From: JBBQKP01 sp038326995
GTDB lineage: Bacteria; Planctomycetota; Phycisphaerae; Tepidisphaerales; Tepidisphaeraceae
NCBI GenBank assembly: GCA_038326995.1
Contig: JBBQKP010000015.1
Span: 1-28,720 of the forward strand
Direction: 5' to 3'
Length of the DNA: 28,720 nucleotides
Below are positions 14,825-24,023 of the stretch, piece by piece; position 1 is the first letter of the stretch, and every line of letters starts with the position of its first letter. The notes beneath the pieces were generated by a model. It made no database searches, had not been told where the DNA came from, and worked only from the letters and a program-made list of their open reading frames with translations. Position numbers and translations under genes: made by a program.

Positions 14825-15694
14825 ATGTTTGAAGTTCTCGAAAATCGACTCGTTTTTAGCGGCACCGATGCCAACACCGACTCCATCAACGCTTTTATTG
14901 TTGATAATGGAACGGGGTACAAAATTTCGATCACGGTCGATCGAACGGACACGATCGAGGTCGGACCAACCGCAGAACAATTTGTGCCGATCGAACTGAC
15001 CGACGCGAATGGCGATGCAATTCCGGGCCTGCCGAGCAATTTCACGCTCCGCATCGCACCTGGCGCGCCCAGCGCTACGGGCTTTATCCCACTCCCCAAC
15101 GGAATACCTCAATACGTCGATGCGATTGCGAGAATCGAGCGTGCGGATCAGCAGGAGTTCGAAGTGGTGGAGTTCAGCGGATCGAGCGATTCAAGTGACT
15201 CCTCTAAAAAGAAGGAACGTTTTGAGACTCCTGCAGGTCCTACGCTAGAAGATTTGCCTAATGGTACGAGCGTTGTCTATGAGGACGGCACAAACACTAC
15301 AGGCGGACAAGGGCACATTACCATTATTATAAAGCAATATGGCGGTGCTTTAGTTTTCAGTTTTGAAAAAGGAGGTTGGAAAATCTACAATTACGGCGAG
15401 TATCGGTACTGGATTGATGAAGGAGATGTCATCATCCCGTTGAAACCGCGCACGGGTACCACCATTACAATCAATGATGCCATCACTTACGTAACAGATC
15501 CGACAAACAATGGAGAATACCTCGTGACGGCCAACAATTGCTCACTTAGTGGTGTTCGCTTATTGATCCATTTGGGGATCCAGTTACCATTTGACGGAGA
15601 CCTGCCTGTTGATGTGCGTAATGGACTCATAGGAGATAATGCTAATCCAGCGGATCCGGTGCGGAATGGTCCACAGATCGACATCGTTCGGTAG
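14825..15694 (+). CDS. Unknown exported protein, possible papain-like (H...NC) domain
   Basis: I do not recognise this gene. The 289-residue product opens MFEVLENRLVFSG, again the LEPR-XLL style of planctomycete exported proteins but with almost nothing before it. Residues about 15-115 are beta-rich (YKISITVDRTD, FTLRIAPG). A Ser-rich linker with a lysine cluster spans about 118-131. A second domain at about 138-289 contains GQGHITIIIKQYGG (His164) and YLVTANNCSLSGVRLL (Cys239). The order 'GH + strand ... Y-x-(6)-N-C + helix' is that of circularly permuted papain/NlpC-like folds, so a cysteine hydrolase is possible but unproven. A TTG at 14819 has GGAG 6 nt upstream and may be the true start, adding two residues. 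The second half is richer in A/T than its neighbours. The next gene follows after 49 bp. Confidence 0.7.
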   Translation: MFEVLENRLVFSGTDANTDSINAFIVDNGTGYKISITVDRTDTIEVGPTAEQFVPIELTDANGDAIPGLPSNFTLRIAPGAPSATGFIPLPNGIPQYVDAIARIERADQQEFEVVEFSGSSDSSDSSKKKERFETPAGPTLEDLPNGTSVVYEDGTNTTGGQGHITIIIKQYGGALVFSFEKGGWKIYNYGEYRYWIDEGDVIIPLKPRTGTTITINDAITYVTDPTNNGEYLVTANNCSLSGVRLLIHLGIQLPFDGDLPVDVRNGLIGDNANPADPVRNGPQIDIVR

Positions 15695-15743
15695 ACGTCG
15701 GGCGCGTTGACAAGTTTGCGTTCCACAAACGCGGAAGGTGTAG

Positions 15744-16883
15744 ATGGCACTCTCGAAGTCAAATGATTTGTCAAGGGCAAAAATTATTCTCGTATTTGTT
15801 GTGGGAGTAATCGCGGGATGTTTGATTGGACTCTGGACTTATCATTACGCGATTGTCCGTGGCCGTCAGCTTTACATTTCAAAGGATTTGCAAGGTCGCT
15901 TGACCAGTGTGACGACACGACGCGCCGGTGGCGCTGCGTCACCTGTAATTGTGTCATCACGTGCCGGAATTTCGCGAGTTTTTTCTGGGGAAGCTGCAGA
16001 ACTATCGCGGTCCTACTCAGAATTGGCAGGAATCTGGGAACGATTTAGTGGTGCGGAATTTATTTTAGAACTTCGAAAAAACAGTATCGCGTCCAGCCAA
16101 TCCATCAGTGAGCTGCTGCGATTTGAGGCAGGAACCGGCATCGAGCACGGTACGTTCGAGTTGTTACCCGTATTTCTCGACAAGCTCAAATCCTTCCCCC
16201 GGCGCGAGCCGCGTGTGGATTATAAAGATCAAATCGATTTCAGTTTAACTTACAGCGTAGTCGGAGCATTGGCGGATGACAGGTCTGTAACCGGTCTCTC
16301 CGCTTGGCGCGACAAATCGCAGACAATCGTCGAGCAAATTGATGAATATATTGCGGATCGTCACCTCGAATATAGTCGTGTCGGGTACGCCAAGTACTTT
16401 CTGAGCGTTGTCGAGCAGAATCGCGGTAGCGAAAACGTGTTTCGACTTCGAAATACGGTCACTGCAGCAAACGCATTGTTGCTGAGCTTGGAAATAGAGC
16501 AGATTCAACAGCATTTTCGTCGATTGCCGCCCGGTGAGGGAGACGCACAGGAGTTAGTTGCACCGCTTCGGCTTTTGCAATCTTCGGTGGAAGTTCAGGA
16601 TAAGGTCGACCAAGCCAGAAACAGCAAGTCCGCAATAGCGGTCGTTACCAACGGCTTGGCTGCGTCGCAAACGGGTCTGGAGTTCTTGCAATGGGCGAAC
16701 GTAGCACTTTTACTCGAACTTCATGGTGCGAGAGACCTTCCCCGCGGGTGGGGGGGATTGGCGGGAGGTCGTACAGTCCTTAAACGAATTGACACACCGA
16801 TTTCGCTGGATTTGATGCAGGATTTCTCCGCACGATTCGCGCGGGCCGAGGGCGTGCGAATCCTTGTGGAAGCAAATCCATAA
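15744..16883 (+). CDS. Unknown membrane-anchored helical protein
   Basis: I do not recognise this protein. The start ATG has GGAAGGTG about 5 nt upstream. Residues about 12-35 (AKIILVFVVGVIAGCLIGLWTYHY) form one transmembrane segment after a short N-terminus with a few positive charges. The remaining ~340 residues are mostly helical and polar, with no catalytic motif I can identify. The orientation of the large domain cannot be decided with certainty. N-in, with the domain outside, agrees with the basic N-terminus. Base composition is visibly less G/C-rich than asnB or tdh, and matches the second half of the preceding gene. With only 49 bp between them, the two probably form one transcript and may have been acquired together. 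Confidence 0.75.
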   Translation: MALSKSNDLSRAKIILVFVVGVIAGCLIGLWTYHYAIVRGRQLYISKDLQGRLTSVTTRRAGGAASPVIVSSRAGISRVFSGEAAELSRSYSELAGIWERFSGAEFILELRKNSIASSQSISELLRFEAGTGIEHGTFELLPVFLDKLKSFPRREPRVDYKDQIDFSLTYSVVGALADDRSVTGLSAWRDKSQTIVEQIDEYIADRHLEYSRVGYAKYFLSVVEQNRGSENVFRLRNTVTAANALLLSLEIEQIQQHFRRLPPGEGDAQELVAPLRLLQSSVEVQDKVDQARNSKSAIAVVTNGLAASQTGLEFLQWANVALLLELHGARDLPRGWGGLAGGRTVLKRIDTPISLDLMQDFSARFARAEGVRILVEANP

Positions 16884-17001
16884 TTTAGGTGTAAGCATTT
16901 AGTTTCGATAAGTTTAGATAAGAATTGCAGCAACATTTAAAGAGCGAACCATCCTCGGCCTTGCTGGGCATGTGTTCTTTTACGGATATAACCATCAGTC
17001 C

Positions 17002-18030
17002 ATGAAAGCACTACTAAAGGCCCACCGTGCCCCGGGCCTGTCACTGCAGGATGTTCCCGAGCCCACAGTCGGAATCAACGACGTGCTCGTCCGCGTGCTG
17101 CGTACGGGCATCTGCGGCACGGACGTGCATATCTACAAATGGGACGACTGGGCACAGCGAACCATCCCCGTGCCCATGATCGTCGGGCATGAGTTCGTCG
17201 GCAGGATCGTCAACGTCGGTGCGAACGTGAACGATTTTGATGTCGGCGATCTCGTCAGCGGCGAAGGGCATGTGGTGTGCGGGCGGTGTCGAAACTGCAT
17301 GGCCGGGCGCAGGCACCTGTGCCGCGAGACGCAGGGCATCGGCGTCAATCGGCCCGGCGCGTTCGCGGAGCTGATCGCATTGCCCATGAGCAACGTCTGG
17401 CATCATCATGACAAGATCGATCTGGACGTCGCTTCGATTTTCGATCCCTTCGGAAACGCCGTCCACACCGCATTGCAGTTTGATTTGCTGGGGGAAGATG
17501 TGCTGATCACGGGTGCGGGGCCGATCGGCTGCATGGCCGCGGCCGTGTGTCGCCACGCCGCCGCAAGGCACGTCGTCGTCACCGATCTCAATCCTTACCG
17601 GCTCGCTTTGGCGAAGAAACTCGGCGCGACTCGCGTCGTCGATGTGAGAAGCGAGAGTCTCGTCGATGTGCAGAAGGAGCTCGACATGCACGAGGGCTTC
17701 GACGTCGGCCTTGAAATGAGCGGCAGCGACAAGGCCTTCGCGCAGATGATCGACAACATGTGCCACGGCGGGAAGATTTCCATGCTCGGAATCCCCTCCA
17801 AACCCATGGCCATCGACTGGAACAAAGTCGTGTTCAACATGCTGACGATCAAAGGCATCTACGGCCGTGAAATGTACGAAACGTGGTACAAAATGAGCGT
17901 CATGCTCCAATCGGGCCTCGCCATCGCCCCGGTCATCACGCATCAGTTTCACTTCGAAGAGTTCGAAAAAGGCTTCGCGACCATGATGAGCGGCGAGAGC
18001 GGAAAAGTCATTCTGAATTGGGGCGAGTGA
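17002..18030 (+). CDS. tdh: L-threonine 3-dehydrogenase
   Basis: This enzyme oxidises L-threonine to 2-amino-3-ketobutyrate with NAD+, the first step of threonine breakdown to glycine and acetyl-CoA. The ATG at 17002 gives 342 residues, close to E. coli Tdh (341). A GTG at 16972 would add ten unlikely residues. It is a zinc medium-chain dehydrogenase: catalytic zinc ligands Cys38, His63 and Glu64 (GICGTDVHIYKWDDW; VGHEFVG), structural zinc cysteines 93, 96, 99 and 107 (CGRCRNCMAGRRHLC), and NAD-binding GAGPIG (171-176). The DVHIYKWDDWAQ and DPFGNAVHTAL motifs are specific for threonine dehydrogenase over sorbitol or alcohol dehydrogenases. The usual partner, 2-amino-3-ketobutyrate CoA ligase (kbl), is not next to it in this window. 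Confidence 0.95.
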   Translation: MKALLKAHRAPGLSLQDVPEPTVGINDVLVRVLRTGICGTDVHIYKWDDWAQRTIPVPMIVGHEFVGRIVNVGANVNDFDVGDLVSGEGHVVCGRCRNCMAGRRHLCRETQGIGVNRPGAFAELIALPMSNVWHHHDKIDLDVASIFDPFGNAVHTALQFDLLGEDVLITGAGPIGCMAAAVCRHAAARHVVVTDLNPYRLALAKKLGATRVVDVRSESLVDVQKELDMHEGFDVGLEMSGSDKAFAQMIDNMCHGGKISMLGIPSKPMAIDWNKVVFNMLTIKGIYGREMYETWYKMSVMLQSGLAIAPVITHQFHFEEFEKGFATMMSGESGKVILNWGE

Positions 18031-18335
18031 ACGCCAGTCTTTTTCTGGCCGTCCGTCAGGAGATTGTTGTTCCAGGTCACGCGGGAATGAATCTGAATGA
18101 GCCGCGCACCAAATAAGTTCATGGGTACGCGGGCGGGTAAGGGTTGAACGATACCTCACACTTCTCGTGCTCGCCTTTGGAAAAGAAGGCGCATGACAAC
18201 AGAAACCCATCTGAAAAACCCGCTTGAAAAAAAAAACGCTTGAAAAAACTTGCATACTAACGCCCGCTTACATTGAAGTGCGGGGCTCTTTCGCCGCAAA
18301 AGAAAGTTCAGTTGCGTAGAGTTTTGGCGACGAGT
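18031..18335. other. Gene-free 305 bp between convergent genes
   Basis: tdh and the four-helix membrane gene converge here. The stretch holds a weak hairpin right after tdh (GCCAG-TCTTTTT-CTGGC, about 18034-18050), the GAGCCGCGCAC motif shared with 4552-4569, and a run of ten A inside a direct repeat of CGCTTGAAAAAA (about 18221-18250). No gene or RNA is visible. Confidence 0.45.
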
Positions 18336-18797
18336 CTAAATCATCTCCTTACGTTCGAATACGATCATCCCCGCGACGGCCACTGCGAGCAGTGAAAAAA
18401 TCGGCAAAATGCCGAGCGAAAAGACGTATCCCGCAACCGCAACATTCGTCACCAAGGCCAATAGCCCGACGGCCAAAGATGTAAAAACGCCGACGCGACC
18501 GAGCTTGCCTTGTGACCAGAGCAACATCACCGCCGCCTCGATGAGGAGGGCGGCACCGAGTGTGAACGTGCCGACCTGCGTCCAGGCCGTGCCTCCCTGT
18601 AAGTCGAAAAATGAGACGGGTTGTCCGACCTTGGGCCCGGCCGTCCAGTTCACGTTCGTTGCGTAGGTTTGTCCTGTCACTCCCGCAACGAGCCACGCGA
18701 TGAAGTTCTGCGACATCATCAGGCAGATGATCCCGATGATCAGGCTGACCCACACGCTGACAAAACCGGTCGATTTCTGGCGATCGAGTTGACGCAT
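18336..18797 (-). CDS. Small integral membrane protein, four transmembrane helices
   Basis: I do not recognise this family. The 153-residue product has four hydrophobic segments at about 13-40, 75-95, 100-122 and 127-148. A polar extracytoplasmic loop (about 41-72, with GQTYATNVNWTAGPKVGQPVSFFDLQGG) lies between the first two. The start MRQLDRQKS is basic and the end is FERKEMI. A good ribosome binding site, AAAAGGAG, precedes the ATG at 18797. The topology, N-in and C-in with one sizeable outer loop, is inferred from charge. It stands alone and is divergent from pheS. No functional residue can be named. Confidence 0.75.
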   Translation of the reverse strand: MRQLDRQKSTGFVSVWVSLIIGIICLMMSQNFIAWLVAGVTGQTYATNVNWTAGPKVGQPVSFFDLQGGTAWTQVGTFTLGAALLIEAAVMLLWSQGKLGRVGVFTSLAVGLLALVTNVAVAGYVFSLGILPIFSLLAVAVAGMIVFERKEMI

Positions 18798-18918
18798 ATC
18801 GCGCTCCTTTTATCTGATCTTGTTTTGCGAGTGCAATGGAATGCCGTGGATCTCGTCATTCTGGAATTTGCGGCCGATGGACGATGCGGCAATCGAAGTT
18901 TACTGTAAGCCCATCATT

Positions 18919-19965
18919 ATGACATCCGACGCCACATCATCCCCCACATCATCAACCGCATCATCCCCCGCATCGTCTGTTGAAGGCACGATCCAAGCCG
19001 CACAAAACGCTGCTTTGGCAGAGCTGCAAACGGTTGCAGACCCAGCCGCCGCCGAAGCTTTTCGCATCAAATATCTGGGCACGAAGGGCCTCATAAAAGA
19101 CATGATGAAGCTCATGGCCGGCGTCGCGCCCGCCGAGAAAAAATCCGTCGGGCAGGCTTTAAATCAGCTTCGCGACACCATTACATCGCAGTTCGAAGAG
19201 CGCCTGCAAACGGTTAGCGCGGCCGCCATCGACACCAAAGACGCCATCGACGTGACCGAGCCCGGCATCAGACCTGCTGTCGGCAACTTCCATATCGTAA
19301 ATAAAGTCACCGACGAACTCGTGTCACTCTTCACACGCCTGGGGTTTACCACCGCACAAGGCCCCGAACTCGAAGACGACTGGCACAACTTCGTCGCCCT
19401 GAATATTCCCAGCACCCATCCCGCACGCGATCCCAACGATAATTTCTATCTGCAAGGCCAGGAATCTCGGCTACTCCGCACGCAGACCAGCACCGTGCAA
19501 GTCCGAGTGATGGAAACTCAGCAGCCGCCGATCCGAGTCGTCATACCAGGACGTGTCTACCGACCCGACGCCATCGATGCGACTCACCTGCCCATGTTCC
19601 ATCAGCTCGAAGCATTGGTAATCGACAAGGACGTTTCAATGGTCGATCTCAAAAGCACAGTGCTGCAATTCTGCAAGGCCTACTTCGGCCAGGACACCAA
19701 AATCCGATTCCGAGCAAGCTTCTTTCCCTTCACCGAACCATCGGCCGAGGTGGATGTGTGGTTCGAAGACAAACAAAAATGGATCGAACTGGGCGGCTGC
19801 GGAATGGTCCACCCGAACGTGCTAAGGAACTGCAAGATTGACCCGCAAGTCTATACAGGATGGGCGTTTGGATTCGGAATCGAACGCATCGCGATGAGGA
19901 AGTACGCCATTCCTGACATTCGGCTGTTGGTGGAGAATGACCTGCGGTTCCTAAGACAGTTCTAG
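18919..19965 (+). CDS. pheS: Phenylalanine-tRNA ligase, alpha subunit
   Basis: This is the catalytic alpha subunit of the alpha2-beta2 enzyme that charges tRNA-Phe. The ATG at 18919 gives 348 residues. The open frame upstream to a TTG at 18820 adds an unlikely stretch. After a Ser/Thr-rich lead comes the N-terminal coiled coil with KYLGTKGLIKDMMKLM (51-66), a standard PheS signature. Class II motif 2 is in GRVYRPDAIDATHLPMFHQLE. SFFPFTEPSAEVDVWF follows, and motif 3 is GWAFGFGIERIAMRKYAIPDIR near the end. All are intact. Normally pheT (beta subunit) follows directly. Here a 23S rRNA unit follows, so pheT must lie elsewhere. The ribosome binding site before this ATG is poor. Confidence 0.95.
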   Translation: MTSDATSSPTSSTASSPASSVEGTIQAAQNAALAELQTVADPAAAEAFRIKYLGTKGLIKDMMKLMAGVAPAEKKSVGQALNQLRDTITSQFEERLQTVSAAAIDTKDAIDVTEPGIRPAVGNFHIVNKVTDELVSLFTRLGFTTAQGPELEDDWHNFVALNIPSTHPARDPNDNFYLQGQESRLLRTQTSTVQVRVMETQQPPIRVVIPGRVYRPDAIDATHLPMFHQLEALVIDKDVSMVDLKSTVLQFCKAYFGQDTKIRFRASFFPFTEPSAEVDVWFEDKQKWIELGGCGMVHPNVLRNCKIDPQVYTGWAFGFGIERIAMRKYAIPDIRLLVENDLRFLRQF

Positions 19966-20099
19966 CCGCGAATGTAGGACCAAGATCGGCTTCATAAGAA
20001 GCAGAAGACGACAGGCGGACCACATGCGAGCGAGACGCAAGCGCAACGCACATAATTTTTTAGAAAACTATAAGGGCTTGTCCTAGAAGAGGTTTACGC

Positions 20100-20124
20100 G
20101 GTGTTGTTTCGAAATTTCAACACC
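20100..20124 (+). terminator. Hairpin after pheS
   Basis: GGTGTTG (20100-20106) pairs with CAACACC (20118-20124) around TTTCGAAATTT. It lies 135 bp after the pheS stop codon and 18 bp before the candidate rRNA -35 box. No T-tract follows, so it is a candidate terminator or insulator only. Confidence 0.4.
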
Positions 20125-20141
20125 CGAAATGAGCAGAGGCG

Positions 20142-20169
20142 TTGACAATAGGTCGAATGTCGATACAGT
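20142..20169 (+). promoter_or_regulatory. Candidate promoter of the 23S-5S rRNA unit
   Basis: A perfect -35 box TTGACA (20142-20147), a 16-nt spacer and TACAGT (20164-20169, four of six matches to TATAAT). It is the best sigma70-type pair upstream of the rRNA and would give a leader of roughly 600 nt before 23S. Confidence 0.5.
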
Positions 20170-20412
20170 CCACAACCCGTCGCAAGGAACACCAGCCGGA
20201 CGCCGAAAGGCCAAGGCGAGTGAAACAAGTGACGGAAAACGAACCGCATGATTTTATCGAATCGCAAGTATCGGTTGTAGTCTGGCAGCGACATCACGTC
20301 GAGGCTGGGTAACCAGCCGAACAAGCGAATCGGAAGATATCGTGAGGAGGCTTGTCGAAGAAATTCGGCAGGATGTTGGCGAAAGCCAATGGCGGCGCAA
20401 GCCGTAAATCGT

Positions 20413-20426
20413 AGCTCTTTGACAAT
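20413..20426 (+). promoter_or_regulatory. boxA antitermination element
   Basis: AGCTCTTTGACAAT closely resembles the boxA core (TGCTCTTTAACA) of bacterial rRNA operons, where NusB/NusE load onto the transcript to prevent early termination. In E. coli a boxA also lies in the 16S-23S spacer ahead of 23S, as here. It abuts the left arm of the outer processing stem at 20427. Confidence 0.7.
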
Positions 20427-20522
20427 TAGATATGAGGTCTCAAAGAAATGAAGCGTGAAAGAAAGGTAAGTTTATCTTCTGTCGCAAAACAGAGAGATAT
20501 GAAAGTATCACGGTGACACGGT
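20427..20522 (+). other. Leader arms of the outer 23S processing stem
   Basis: TAGATATGAGGT (20427-20438) is the exact reverse complement of 23770-23781. CACGGTGACACGGT (20509-20522) is the exact reverse complement of 23742-23755. The order is reversed on the far side, so both pair in one co-axial long-range stem closing around the 23S sequence. Such stems are cut by RNase III in other bacteria. Confidence 0.75.
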
Positions 20523-20780
20523 CATCATCATCCAGGAGAGCCATTTGCCTGATAAGCAAAGAGGGCTGGCGAGGTCGAATCGCGGGTGGCCCGACGCCTA
20601 GTCGGGGCTCAGGAAGTCGAAAGACGGAATGGGATGATTGGTGTTGCTATGAGCACCTTTTCGGCGAGCGGCTGGCAGAAAAGCAAAAACTGCCAGGCTG
20701 CTGACCTTATTCAATCTATCCAGGGTGTTGCACCCGATAGCCGGTTTGTCCCGCCCGATGGGCCGGTGGTTGAATAATGT

Positions 20781-23585
<2,805 letters not shown>

Positions 23586-23741
23586 ACATTATTCGTCCAC
23601 CGTCCTTAGTGGTTTACCACTATCGCGGTACACACGAACGTTCCGAAAAGGACTTGTGGCAAGACGATGTTTCACGGTTTCTTTGTCAGACCTGCTGGGT
23701 GCAAATCCAGTGGTTCGGCCACTGAAGCTCGTGACTCATTC

Positions 23742-23781
23742 ACCGTGTCACCGTGCTTCTGCTCTTCGAACCTCATATCTA
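23742..23781 (+). other. Trailer arms of the outer 23S processing stem
   Basis: ACCGTGTCACCGTG (23742-23755) and ACCTCATATCTA (23770-23781) are exact reverse complements of leader segments 20509-20522 and 20427-20438. They lie between mature 23S and 5S, so the long stem encloses only 23S. Confidence 0.75.
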
Positions 23782-23787
23782 TAAATC

Positions 23788-23827
23788 AAAACGCCCAGGC
23801 GGGCCCTAAACCGCCCGTCTGGGTTTT
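23788..23827 (+). terminator. Terminator-like hairpin between 23S and 5S
   Basis: AAAAC-G-CCCAGGCGGG (23788-23803) pairs with CCCGTCTGGG-TTTT (23814-23827), with one G-T wobble and a bulged G, closing on a loop of about ten bases. The final Ts are the start of a short T-tract and touch the 5' end of 5S. It may be a processing stem, a weak terminator that balances 5S output, or both. Confidence 0.5.
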
Positions 23828-23935
23828 GTTGGTGGCTATATCCAAAGGGTCACACCCGTTCCCATTCCGAACACGGCCGTTAAGCCTTTGGAGCCAATGA
23901 TACTGCTTCCGCGGGAAAGTAGGTTACTGCCAGCA
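23827..23935 (+). rRNA. rrf: 5S ribosomal RNA
   Basis: This is a 109-nt small rRNA of the large subunit. It contains CCCATTCCGAACACGGCCGTTAAG-type loop B/C sequence (about 23861-23884) and GCGGGAAAGTAGG near the 3' side (23911-23923), both diagnostic. The ends TGTTGG (23827-23832) and CCAGCA (23930-23935) form helix I with one wobble, and fix the boundaries to within a few bases. It lies 241 bp after 23S and is followed by a strong terminator. Confidence 0.93.
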
Positions 23936-23945
23936 TTTTACAACG

Positions 23946-23982
23946 CACCCTGTCGACTCACCTCGACAGGGTGTTTGTATTT
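23946..23982 (+). terminator. Terminator of the rRNA unit
   Basis: CACCCTGTCGA (23946-23956) pairs perfectly with TCGACAGGGTG (23963-23973) around a 6-nt loop and is followed by TTTGTATTT. It is 10 nt after 5S, a good intrinsic terminator. Confidence 0.85.
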
Positions 23983-24023
23983 AAATCCCCGCCCATTTCC
24001 CTCGTCCTTCCCTACTATTGGGC

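Larger units (their letters stand above)
20170..20780 (+). other. 23S rRNA leader (no 16S gene present)
   Basis: These ~610 bases between the candidate promoter and mature 23S contain no 16S gene: there is no room, and none of its conserved sequences is seen. The leader holds a boxA (20413-20426), the left arms of two long-range stems that pair with the 23S trailer (20427-20438, 20509-20522), a tRNA-Ile-like anticodon arm (20544-20560), and the left strand of the 23S end stem (20772-20786). No complete tRNA can be folded from it. Confidence 0.6.

Noticed and set aside
18221..18250. Run of ten A within a CGCTTGAAAAAA direct repeat, considered as a phase-variable tract
   Set aside because: It lies between convergent genes, away from any start codon or promoter I can place, so a switching role is not supported.
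17041..18255. 404-codon minus-strand ORF across tdh
   Set aside because: It is antisense to tdh, which has all zinc and NAD motifs. The antisense product is His/Asp-rich, typical of a shadow in GC-rich DNA.
23690..23730. T-arm-like GCTGG-GTGCAAA-TCCAG-type hairpin in the 23S-5S spacer, considered as a tRNA
   Set aside because: There is no TTCRA loop, no anticodon arm in register and no acceptor stem, so it does not make a tRNA.
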